Assembly (NCBI GenBank): GCA_903914045.1
Contig: CAIWNO010000052.1
Span: forward strand, 1-8,430
Origin: an uncultured bacterium
GTDB lineage: Bacteria > Planctomycetota > Phycisphaerae > Phycisphaerales > SM1A02
Direction: 5' to 3'
DNA length: 8,430 nucleotides
Position numbers and translations under genes: made by a program. Shown piece after piece: positions 1 through 6,788 of this stretch (position 1 is the first letter of the stretch; each line of letters begins with the position of its first letter). Under the pieces are notes generated by a model. It saw only the letters and a program-made list of their open reading frames with translations. It did not search any database and was not told the origin of the DNA.

Positions 1-1
1 G

Positions 2-1141
2 AAAAAGCCTGATATTTTGCTGTTGGACGAGCCCACCAACCATTTGGACGCGGAGAGCGTGGATTGGTTGGAGCATCATTTGCAGCAATACAAGGGCACG
101 GTGATTGCGGTGACGCATGATCGATATTTCTTGGACAACGTGGCGACTTGGATTTTGGAGTTGGATCGTGGCGAGGGCATTCCTTACAAGGGCAACTACA
201 CGGGTTGGCTGGAGCAGAAGGAGAAGCGTTTGGCGCTGGAGTCCAAGCAAGAGGGGCAGCGGCAGCGGGCGTTGGCGCGTGAGTTGGATTGGATTCGCAA
301 GAATCCCAAGGGGCGCATGACCAAGAGCAAGGCGCGCGTGGCTAGTTACGAGCAGATGTTGAATGAAGACTCCAAGATGAAGATCAAGGAGATTGAAATT
401 TATATTCCGCCGGGGCCGCGGCTTGGCACGGTGGTGGTTGAGGCTATTGGAGTGAGCAAGAATTTTGGCGACAACGCCTTGCTTGATGATGTGAACTTTT
501 TAATTCCGCCAGGCGCGGTGGTTGGAATTGTTGGCCCCAACGGCGCTGGCAAGACCACGCTGTTTCGCATGATCACCGGGCAAGAGAAGCCAGACGGCGG
601 AACTTTGAAGATTGGCGAGACCGTGAAGCTTGCGTACTTGGAGCAAACGCGCGACACGCTTAGCGATAAAGACAGCGTTTGGCAGGCGATTTCTGGGGGT
701 GTTGAGGAAATTAAGTTGGGAAGCGCCACGGTGAATAGCCGCGCGTATGTCAGTCGCTACGGATTTGGCGGCACCGAGCAGCAGAAGTTGGTTGGTGTTT
801 TGTCTGGTGGTGAGCGCAACCGCGTGCACTTGGCGCGCATGCTGACCAGCGGCGCCAATGTTATTTTGCTTGACGAGCCCACCAATGACATTGACGTGAA
901 CACCATGCGTGCGCTGGAAGAGGCGGTGCAGAACTTTGCGGGCACGGTGTTGTGCATCAGCCATGATCGCTGGTTCTTGGATCGCGTGGCTACGCACATT
1001 CTTGCCTTTGAAGGCGATGGCACATTGTTTTTCTATCACGGCGGCTGGAGCGAGTATGAATCCGATCACCGCAAGCGCAATGGCGCGGGCCCCGACAGCG
1101 TTCCGACCAAGTTTAAGCACAGGCGAATTTCGCGCGGCTGA
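2..1141 (+). CDS. ettA: Energy-dependent translational throttle protein EttA (ABC-F ATPase), 5' end missing
   Basis: ABC-F proteins bind the ribosomal E site and regulate translation in response to the ATP/ADP ratio. They are cytosolic and have no membrane segment. The frame is open from base 2, so the gene starts before the window. About 379 codons are present, against roughly 555 residues in E. coli EttA. Counting from the Leu codon at base 17, the order is: Walker B and D-loop of the first ATPase domain (LLLDEPTNHLD), the P-site tRNA interaction linker (about residues 52-115, with KGRMTKSKARVASYE), then a complete second ATPase domain. That domain has Walker A GPNGAGKTT (173-181), signature LSGGE (262-266), Walker B ILLDEPTN (283-290) and switch SHD (315-317). 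The DRGEGIPYKGNY and IPPGPRLG stretches and the basic tail (KFKHRRISRG) are typical of EttA rather than Uup or YheS. The missing part is the first Walker A and signature, and the Arm. Confidence 0.96.
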   Translation, partial: KKPDILLLDEPTNHLDAESVDWLEHHLQQYKGTVIAVTHDRYFLDNVATWILELDRGEGIPYKGNYTGWLEQKEKRLALESKQEGQRQRALARELDWIRKNPKGRMTKSKARVASYEQMLNEDSKMKIKEIEIYIPPGPRLGTVVVEAIGVSKNFGDNALLDDVNFLIPPGAVVGIVGPNGAGKTTLFRMITGQEKPDGGTLKIGETVKLAYLEQTRDTLSDKDSVWQAISGGVEEIKLGSATVNSRAYVSRYGFGGTEQQKLVGVLSGGERNRVHLARMLTSGANVILLDEPTNDIDVNTMRALEEAVQNFAGTVLCISHDRWFLDRVATHILAFEGDGTLFFYHGGWSEYESDHRKRNGAGPDSVPTKFKHRRISRG

Positions 1142-1301
1142 TTTCAGTTGCGCGAGCAAGCGCTGTTGTGAGCGCGCGTGATTTGGTTGCGTTGACAAGT
1201 TGCAAGCGTGGTTGCGAGCGCGCGGGAAGTTGCGCGTAATTGTGCGCTTCAATGAGGAAAGAAAAGTAAGGCGAGTCAAATTGCAAATTGGTAGCGGACT
1301 G

Positions 1302-1318
1302 AAACGCAAGTTGCGTTT
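1302..1318. repeat. Perfect 8-bp inverted repeat upstream of the M24 peptidase gene
   Basis: The arms AAACGCAA (1302-1309) and TTGCGTTT (1311-1318) are exact reverse complements separated by a single G. The dyad ends 11 bases before the ATG at 1330. It could be an operator bound by a dimeric regulator, or a 7-bp RNA stem with a 3-base loop that touches the translation start. No U-tract follows, so it does not look like an intrinsic terminator for ettA. That it is regulatory is inference; the symmetry itself is directly visible. Confidence 0.45.
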
Positions 1319-1329
1319 ACGATACTTTT

Positions 1330-2496
1330 ATGATCTCCAACGACGAAGCCATTGTCATGGGCGGCATTTCCGCAACAAATATGACGCTGTTTCACCAGAC
1401 GCGCTTTCGTGTGGGCGATCCACTGGCTTTCGCTGATATTTCCGCGCCAAATGGCGTGCGCAAGCGAACGCTGATTGTGCGCGACATAGAACTGGACCGT
1501 GCCAGGCAACACGCGCGCGCGGATGTGTTTGCTTCGCCCAGTGAATTTACTCCGGCAACGGGCTTGTCCGGCGAGCGCGATGTTGCGACGGCGCAAGCAT
1601 TGGCGCAATGCGTGCTCCGCGCGGGCGTGAAGCGCGCCGTGTGTGACCGCACATTTCCTGGAGTGTTCATGCATGTGCTGATGGCCGCGGGCATTTCCGT
1701 GCGCTGCGATTTGGAATTGTTTCAATCGGCGCGCCGCAGCAAGGACGCGGCGGAGTTGAAAGCCATGGATGAATCGCAGCGCGCCACCGAGGACGCGATT
1801 GAGTTGGCGTGCAGGTTGATCGCGCACGCGGGCGTGAATGCCAACGGCGAGTTGGTTCACCAAGGCGCGCCACTAAGCAGCGAGCGCGTGCGCAGCGAGA
1901 TTGATATGTTTTTTGCGCGCCATGGATTTGAAAACCCGCGCTCCATTGTCGCGGGTGGCGCGCAAGGCGCCGACTGCCACCATGATGGCGAAGGCGTGTT
2001 GCGCACAGGTGAATTGGTCATGGTGGATATTTTTCCAAAGTCAAAAAGCAGCGGATATTGGGGCGATTGCACACGAACCGTAGTGCATGGAAAGGTTGGG
2101 CCGCAGGCAGAAAAAATGCACAAAGCCGTTGTGCAAGCCAAAGCCGCCGCGGTACGCGCCGCCAAAGTTGGCGCCACTGGCAGCCATGTGCACGGCGAAA
2201 CCTTGCGCGTGATTCACGAGCATGGTTTCAACAGCGGCACGCCGCCAGTTGATGCGCCCAATTCGTGGTGTGGCATGGTGCACGGAACTGGACACGGTCT
2301 TGGCCTTGATGTGCATGAGCCGCCGCTGATGGACCGCGGTGGTTTGCCCTTAGTTGCCGGCGATGTGATCACCATTGAGCCCGGCTTGTATTGCAAAGCC
2401 GTTGGCGGCGTGCGCGTTGAAGACGCATATGTTATTGAAGCAACAGGCGCGCGTCGACTGGGTCGCGGTTTGCAAGAGGGACTTGATTGGAGTTGA
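1330..2496 (+). CDS. M24-family metallopeptidase (aminopeptidase P / Xaa-Pro dipeptidase type)
   Basis: This is a predicted dinuclear-metal peptidase that removes N-terminal residues next to proline or splits Xaa-Pro dipeptides. It has 388 residues and no signal peptide, so it is likely cytosolic. Residues 1-140 form a creatinase-like N-terminal domain that is only loosely recognisable. Residues 145-388 are the pita-bread catalytic domain. All five metal ligands can be placed: D233 (VMVDIFPK), D246 (GYWGDCTRT), H322 (HGTGHGLGLDVHE), E350 (TIEPGLY) and E364 (VRVEDAYVI); H318 and H329 are the usual conserved extra histidines. ATG 1330 is chosen because an in-frame TGA lies at 1300-1302; no Shine-Dalgarno motif precedes it. 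The gene follows ettA on the same strand after 188 bp and converges on the minus-strand operon. Substrate preference (PepP, PepQ or a broader dipeptidase) cannot be decided from the sequence. Confidence 0.9.
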   Translation: MISNDEAIVMGGISATNMTLFHQTRFRVGDPLAFADISAPNGVRKRTLIVRDIELDRARQHARADVFASPSEFTPATGLSGERDVATAQALAQCVLRAGVKRAVCDRTFPGVFMHVLMAAGISVRCDLELFQSARRSKDAAELKAMDESQRATEDAIELACRLIAHAGVNANGELVHQGAPLSSERVRSEIDMFFARHGFENPRSIVAGGAQGADCHHDGEGVLRTGELVMVDIFPKSKSSGYWGDCTRTVVHGKVGPQAEKMHKAVVQAKAAAVRAAKVGATGSHVHGETLRVIHEHGFNSGTPPVDAPNSWCGMVHGTGHGLGLDVHEPPLMDRGGLPLVAGDVITIEPGLYCKAVGGVRVEDAYVIEATGARRLGRGLQEGLDWS

Positions 2497-2585
2497 AAGC
2501 GATCGTGGCGCTTGCGGTTTCATGCAACGGTTGTATTGGCACAAGCGTCAACATGGAAACGTGCGCGTGGTCACAGGCGATTTAA

Positions 2586-2652
2586 AAAATAATTCGCCAA
2601 AAATAATTCGCCCAAATTCATTCGCAAAATTCATTCGCAAAATTCATTCGCC
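2586..2652. repeat. Degenerate 13-bp tandem repeat, about five units
   Basis: Three contiguous units, AAATTCATTCGCA at 2614-2626 and 2627-2639 and AAATTCATTCGCC at 2640-2652, are identical except for the last base. Two diverged units of 13 and 14 bases (AAAATAATTCGCC type) lie at 2586-2598 and 2599-2612, followed by one extra C. The array fills the convergent junction. Its last unit contains the final sense codon and TGA stop (2644-2646) of the minus-strand gene. It is much more AT-rich than its surroundings. Replication slippage is the likely origin; a role in transcript ends or protein binding is only a possibility. Confidence 0.8.
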
Positions 2653-3381
2653 TTGATCGTCGTTTTGCGTTTCGTCTTCAAGTTCAAGTTCGGCGTCAAG
2701 TTCCGAAAGACCCGCGGGTTCGCTGCGTTCAAAACCTTTTTCGGCTTCGCGGCACATGTCCGCCAACACGTGGTGCAAACCTTCATGATCTGGAACAGAG
2801 TCTAAAAGCCCCAAAACAGCGTCAATTTGCCTATCAAGGTCCATGCCGGAATCCACATGCGAGCCGGTCAAGCCCGCGTCGCCTAGCGCTTCCATGGCGC
2901 TGACATACCACTTCATGGTGGGCTTCTTCTCATTTTCTGGCGGGTCCACATAGGCGCGCACGGTCACCACGCCAATGGCAACAATGGGCCACTTGCCGCG
3001 CAAGTTGGGTGGCTCGCAGCAAATCACGGTGGCGGGTTTCTCATCGCGTAGCGCGGCCAAGCGAAGCCGACGCGCGTCCGCGCCAACAAGTTGCATGGGC
3101 ATGACCAAGTAGCAACCAGACTCAACTTTAATTTCTTCCATGTTGCCTTCGTACAACACGCGGATTTTTTTCAGATCAAGCGCGGCTTGCACTCGTTGAC
3201 GACGAGCCTCTTGCAGCGGCATGCAAATGCGCGCCATGGCTCCAAAGTCCTCGGAGCGCCGCGCCATTTCCATGGCGCGTTGCGCAAGTCGTTCAGCTTC
3301 AATCCATTGGCCACGTCGAAGCGCGGCCTCTGTTTTTTCCATTTGCTCTTGCAGGCGCTCGTTGTTTTTTGCTGAACTCAT
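2644..3381 (-). CDS. Protein of unknown function, last gene of the lpx operon
   Basis: I do not recognise a named family. The 245-residue product starts with a charged helical stretch (about residues 5-75). Its pattern (GQWIEAERLAQRAMEMARR, then a second helix with LQEARRQRVQAALD) resembles one or two TPR-like helical hairpins. Residues 75-150 look like a beta-rich domain (IRVLYEG, CYLVMPMQLVGA, WPIVAIGVVTVRAYVDPP). Residues 155-215 are again helical, and the last 20 residues are strongly acidic. There is no signal peptide or membrane span, so it should be cytosolic. The open frame extends upstream to 3534, but that would overlap lpxA by 134 bases. ATG 3381 leaves a 19-bp gap after the lpxA stop and starts at MSSAKNNERL, so I take that start. 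No clear Shine-Dalgarno site is seen. Its position suggests co-transcription with lipid A genes; a functional link is inference only. Confidence 0.75.
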   Translation of the reverse strand: MSSAKNNERLQEQMEKTEAALRRGQWIEAERLAQRAMEMARRSEDFGAMARICMPLQEARRQRVQAALDLKKIRVLYEGNMEEIKVESGCYLVMPMQLVGADARRLRLAALRDEKPATVICCEPPNLRGKWPIVAIGVVTVRAYVDPPENEKKPTMKWYVSAMEALGDAGLTGSHVDSGMDLDRQIDAVLGLLDSVPDHEGLHHVLADMCREAEKGFERSEPAGLSELDAELELEDETQNDDQGE

Positions 3382-3400
3382 GGTGTGTACTCGAGTGGAT

Positions 3401-4261
3401 TTATTTTTTATGAACAGTGGAAGCCGCCGCGGCGATGGATGGATGGTTTCGCTTGTCGTCAGGACGCAACGCCTCTTGCGAGCGGCCATGCGTTCCTTCG
3501 CCAGCTTCAAGCACGGCGTCGCACACTTGCGCAATACTTGTAAAAGTAGGGTATTCCCCCCGCAATTTGCTCACTTTTTCCATAATGCTTCCGCCGCGAT
3601 CGCGGAACAGGCGCTTGTAAGCCTCCTTCATGGCGTCCACTTCGGCGTCGGCAAATCCGCGGCGCTTCATGGCGATTGCATTGTGCCCGCGCACCTCGGC
3701 GGGGTTGCCCTCGGCAATCATGTACGGTGGAACATCTTTGCTCACGCGCGCCATGGCTCCAAGAAATGCGCAAGTGTTCAGGCGCACAAAGTGGTGCAAC
3801 CCACAACCGCCACCAACATTCACATAGTCGCATACCGTGACATGTCCCGCCAACATGGCGTTGTTGGAAAGAACAACATGCGAACCAATTTGGCAATCGT
3901 GCGCAATGTGAACGCAGCCCATGATCAAGTTGTCGCTACCAATTTTTGTAACGCCACTTCCATTGCCAGTGCCGCGATGAATGGACGCGAACTCGCGAAT
4001 GTGGTTGCGGTCGCCCATCTCAAGCGTGGTGCGCTCGCCCGCGAATTTTTTATCTTGTGGCGGACCGCCAACAATGGTGAACGGGTGCAACACATTCTCA
4101 CGGCCAATGCGCGTGTAGCGATCCATATGAACATGGCTGACCAGTTCGCTGTCCTCGCCAATGTCGCACTCTGGACCAATGACGCACCAAGGTCCAACAG
4201 TCACGCCCGCGGCAAGTTTGACGGATGGATCGATAATGGCGGTGGGATGGATTTTGGTCAT
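3401..4261 (-). CDS. lpxA: Acyl-ACP--UDP-N-acetylglucosamine O-acyltransferase LpxA
   Basis: LpxA performs the first step of lipid A synthesis: transfer of a 3-hydroxyacyl chain from acyl carrier protein to the 3-OH of UDP-GlcNAc, in the cytosol, as a trimer. The 286-residue product begins with hexapeptide repeats of a left-handed beta-helix (residues 1 to about 185). It then has a helical C-terminal domain (MKRRGF at 198-203, then EAYKRLFR). The catalytic base corresponding to E. coli His125 is H121 in VHIAHDC. H140 (LAGHV) and H156 (GLHHF) match E. coli His144 and His160, and GDRNHIRE plus IHRGTGNG are family motifs. At the position of the E. coli acyl-chain ruler Gly173 this protein has Ala169. 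The C-terminus runs about 25 residues past that of E. coli LpxA (262 residues). The gene starts 24 bp after lpxC-fabZ. No strong Shine-Dalgarno site is seen in the AT-rich spacer. Confidence 0.96.
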   Translation of the reverse strand: MTKIHPTAIIDPSVKLAAGVTVGPWCVIGPECDIGEDSELVSHVHMDRYTRIGRENVLHPFTIVGGPPQDKKFAGERTTLEMGDRNHIREFASIHRGTGNGSGVTKIGSDNLIMGCVHIAHDCQIGSHVVLSNNAMLAGHVTVCDYVNVGGGCGLHHFVRLNTCAFLGAMARVSKDVPPYMIAEGNPAEVRGHNAIAMKRRGFADAEVDAMKEAYKRLFRDRGGSIMEKVSKLRGEYPTFTSIAQVCDAVLEAGEGTHGRSQEALRPDDKRNHPSIAAAASTVHKK

Positions 4262-4285
4262 AAAGAATGTTGTAAAAATAAATGA

Positions 4286-5653
4286 TCAGGCTTCGGTGGA
4301 ATCCACCATCATAAAGCGAATTTCAGCCTCTGCAGCGGATTTTCCACCCACCGTTGCGCGGCATTTTACGGAGGCGGTGCGGGCGTTGGCGCGCACGGTT
4401 TCAACTTCCAGAACCAATTGATCGCCTGGAACAACGGGTTTACGCAATTTCACACGGTCCAAACTCAGCAGCATGGCCACGCGGCCTGAATGTTCCAGCG
4501 TTTGGCTAAGCATAAGCCCGCCCAACTGCGCCATGGCTTCCACAATTAACACGCCAGGCATGATGGGCGTGCCAGGATAGTGGCCTTGAAAGAACGGCTC
4601 GTTCATGGTGACATTTTTCACGCCAACAGCGCGCCGATTGGCGTCCATTTCAACAACGCGATCAACCAACAACATTGGATAGCGGTGCGGCAAAACTTTT
4701 GCAATGGCGCGCGCGTCCATAGCTTGGCCAGCCACCAAACTTTCGGCCAAGTCCGCGGCCTTCATGGCGCGCAGAAGTCGCTGGCACATTTGACGGTTCA
4801 ATCCATGGCCACTGCGGTGCGCCACAATGCGGCACTGCACGGGACGACCCGCTAAATATAAATCGCCAAGCACATCAAGCAATTTATGGCGAACGGGTTC
4901 ATCGCTAAAGCGGAACGCATTTTCAATTGGACCGTTGTCTCCAATCACCAACGCGTCGCGCACCGTGAGATGGCGGCACAAGCCCGCGGCCCAAATGGCC
5001 TCGGCCTCTTCTTGCAAACTAAATGTTCGCGCGGGCGCAATGTCCGTGGAATAGTCGCTGCGCGTAGGATCAAAAACCATTGTTTGACGGGGAATTCTGA
5101 GCTCTTTTGCGCCGTAGTCCAAGTCGTAGGAAATTTCCATTCCCTCGCCGTCGCGCGGCAACGCGGCGATCATGGAGTCATCGTCCTCCACAACAATGGC
5201 CTCGCGTAAACGGAACACGCGTCGCGGCGCGTCTTGTTCAACCAAGCCAGCTTCGCAAATGGGGTGCACAAACGGAAGCGCGCTGCCATCGCCGCAAGGC
5301 AACTCTGGTCCATGCAAACGTAGAATGGCGTTGTCAACGCGCAGACCCGCAAGCGCGCTCATGCAATGTTCAATGGTGTCAATGGTGACATCGCCACCGC
5401 GCAATGTGGTGCGACGCGGCTTGGGCAACACATGCGTGACCAACGCGGGAATGGTCACGGTTGGATTCAAGTCCACGCGCTCAAAAATAATTCCGGTGCC
5501 AGGCGGCGCGGGAGTAATTTCCAACACGGCCTCTTCGCCAAGCATTAAACCCTTGCCGCGCACAATGGCCACGCGCGCAAGCGTGCGCTGCGGATCAACG
5601 GTGGTGCCACGCAGTTGCCCCGTTGGAAGAACTTTGGTGGCGACAGGTTTCAT
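4286..5653 (-). CDS. lpxC/fabZ: Bifunctional LpxC-FabZ: UDP-3-O-acyl-GlcNAc deacetylase fused to 3-hydroxyacyl-ACP dehydratase
   Basis: The 455-residue product joins two enzymes. Residues about 20-305 are LpxC, the zinc deacetylase of the committed second step of lipid A synthesis. E95 and H96 (TIEHCMSALAG) match E. coli Glu78/His79, H256 and D260 (VRHKLLD) match His238/Asp242, and H283 (SGHGLN) matches His265. Residues about 315-450 are FabZ, which dehydrates 3-hydroxyacyl-ACP in fatty acid elongation. It has LPHRYPMLLVDRV at 321-333, catalytic H358 (GHYPGTPIMPG) and E372 (VEAMAQLGG). The linker is only about ten residues. Start ATG 5653 overlaps the lpxD stop as ATGA; AAGG sits 4 bases upstream. 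The frame is open to an ATG at 5737, but that would overlap lpxD by 88 bp and add 28 unconserved residues. Such fusions are known in Bacteroidota and some PVC bacteria. Both active sites look intact. Confidence 0.96.
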   Translation of the reverse strand: MKPVATKVLPTGQLRGTTVDPQRTLARVAIVRGKGLMLGEEAVLEITPAPPGTGIIFERVDLNPTVTIPALVTHVLPKPRRTTLRGGDVTIDTIEHCMSALAGLRVDNAILRLHGPELPCGDGSALPFVHPICEAGLVEQDAPRRVFRLREAIVVEDDDSMIAALPRDGEGMEISYDLDYGAKELRIPRQTMVFDPTRSDYSTDIAPARTFSLQEEAEAIWAAGLCRHLTVRDALVIGDNGPIENAFRFSDEPVRHKLLDVLGDLYLAGRPVQCRIVAHRSGHGLNRQMCQRLLRAMKAADLAESLVAGQAMDARAIAKVLPHRYPMLLVDRVVEMDANRRAVGVKNVTMNEPFFQGHYPGTPIMPGVLIVEAMAQLGGLMLSQTLEHSGRVAMLLSLDRVKLRKPVVPGDQLVLEVETVRANARTASVKCRATVGGKSAAEAEIRFMMVDSTEA

Positions 5654-6777
5654 GGGACCTTGGGTGGACCTTTCAGCGGGTCCGTCGCGGGAAGCTTTGT
5701 CTGTTCCTCTAAGAGTGTTCGTAACTTGCGTGACCATTGTGGCAATTTACGGATTGCGGCGATCACACGCAATTCCTCACGGATGTCTTGCGCGGGCATT
5801 CCGCCCCAGGTGGCGCCGGCTGGAATGTCGTTCATCACGGCGCTTTTTGCCGCCAAACGCGCGCCATCGCCAATGGTTTTATGGTCACCAATGCCGCAAT
5901 AGCCGCCAATTTGCACGCCATTGCCAACGGTCACACTGCCGGCCAAGCCGCTCATGCCGGCAATGACCGTCATGCGGCCAATGCGGCAACCATGAGCGAT
6001 CTGGCACAAATTATCTATTTTTGTTCCCGCGCCAATTCGCGTTGAACCAAACTTGGCGCGGTCCACGCAGGTGTTGGCTCCAATTTCAACATCGTCATCA
6101 AGCACCACGTTGCCGGTGTGCGGAATGCGCGTCAAACTTTTTCCATCCGCGGCGGGGCGATATCCAAATCCATCGCCGCCAATCACCGCCGACGCGTGAA
6201 TGATCACGCGCGCGCCAAGCACGCAGCGCTCATCAATGAAGGCGTTGCTGTGAATGACGCAGTGCTCGCCCAACGTCACATTCGCGCCCACGCGCGCGCC
6301 CGCGTGCAACACGCACCCGGCTGCAATTGTTGAACCAGCGCCAACGCTCACCAACGGACCAATGCGCGCGTCTTTGCCAATAGTCGCGCTGGCATCAATG
6401 ACAGCGCAAGCATGCACGCCCAACGCCGGCAGCGTTGCGGGCGGCGCGAAAGCTTCAAGCACCTTGACCACCGCAAGGTCGGCGTTGTCAACGCGAATCA
6501 ACGCGCGCGGGTGCGCATGAACAACGTGCTCAGAAGTGGCTGAAATTGAGGCATATGCCGCTTGCTGTGAAAGTGGCGCCTTCACTTGGTTTGCAACAAT
6601 GGCAATGCGCGCGCGGCAGTTCGCCCACAATTTTGCGTGCGCGTCGCTGGTGATAAATGTCGCCTCATGTTCCGTGGCATCCGCCAGTGAAGACAATCCA
6701 GTGAATGCAATATCTCCAGGGCCTTCAAGAGCGCCGCCCACCAAGGCCGCCAGTTGGGAACTTGTCTTTGGTGTCAA
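5650..6777 (-). CDS. lpxD: UDP-3-O-acylglucosamine N-acyltransferase LpxD
   Basis: LpxD adds the second hydroxyacyl chain, from acyl-ACP to the 2-amino group of UDP-3-O-acyl-glucosamine, the third step of lipid A synthesis after LpxC. The 375-residue product has the N-terminal uridine-binding domain (residues 1 to about 105; ITGV-type motif seen as FTGLSSLADA). A left-handed beta-helix of hexapeptide repeats (about 115-325) and a C-terminal helix (about 330-358) follow. Catalytic H262 lies in CQIAHGC and matches E. coli His239; GGDGFGY (200-206) and the VEIGANTCVDR stretch are family hallmarks. The start is TTG at 6777: an in-frame TAG lies 12 bases upstream, AGGA sits 7 bases before it, and the N-terminus lines up with E. 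coli LpxD. A proline-rich tail of about 17 residues follows the last helix. The gene starts 25 bp after ompH copy 2. Confidence 0.95.
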   Translation of the reverse strand: MTPKTSSQLAALVGGALEGPGDIAFTGLSSLADATEHEATFITSDAHAKLWANCRARIAIVANQVKAPLSQQAAYASISATSEHVVHAHPRALIRVDNADLAVVKVLEAFAPPATLPALGVHACAVIDASATIGKDARIGPLVSVGAGSTIAAGCVLHAGARVGANVTLGEHCVIHSNAFIDERCVLGARVIIHASAVIGGDGFGYRPAADGKSLTRIPHTGNVVLDDDVEIGANTCVDRAKFGSTRIGAGTKIDNLCQIAHGCRIGRMTVIAGMSGLAGSVTVGNGVQIGGYCGIGDHKTIGDGARLAAKSAVMNDIPAGATWGGMPAQDIREELRVIAAIRKLPQWSRKLRTLLEEQTKLPATDPLKGPPKVP

Positions 6778-6784
6778 CGCAAAT

Positions 6785-6788
6785 TCCT
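6785..6788 (-). promoter_or_regulatory. Shine-Dalgarno site that fixes the TTG start of lpxD
   Basis: AGGA on the minus strand lies 7 bases upstream of the TTG at 6777, which is standard spacing. Together with the in-frame TAG just upstream, it supports a non-ATG start rather than an internal GTG or TTG. Confidence 0.65.

Noticed and set aside
1192..1197. TTGACA, a consensus -35 box, in the ettA-M24 spacer
   Set aside because: No -10-like hexamer occurs 16-18 bp downstream, so I do not call a promoter.
500..1309. 269-codon open frame on the minus strand opposite ettA
   Set aside because: It lies antisense to a clear ABC-F coding region and has no recognisable motif. Long antisense frames are expected with this codon bias.
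2497..2513. Short hairpin AAGCG-loop-CGCTT just after the M24 stop, as a possible terminator
   Set aside because: The stem is only 5 bp and no run of T follows, so it falls short of an intrinsic terminator.
3382..3534. Longer N-terminus of the unknown protein, starting at 3534
   Set aside because: It would lie inside lpxA in another frame. The residues look like an antisense/alternate-frame translation, and ATG 3381 follows the lpxA stop directly.
3221..4285. 354-codon open frame on the plus strand opposite lpxA
   Set aside because: It is a shadow of lpxA and the following gene, low-complexity in His/Asn/Ala with no domain pattern. The minus strand carries LpxA catalytic motifs.
5654..5737. 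Longer N-terminus for LpxC-FabZ starting at 5737
   Set aside because: It overlaps lpxD by 88 bp, adds residues with no LpxC similarity, and the ATGA start at 5653 is a better fit.
5172..5966. 264-codon plus-strand frame opposite lpxC and lpxD
   Set aside because: It spans the overlap of two clearly real minus-strand genes and is rich in Ser/Arg/Pro, as antisense frames are.
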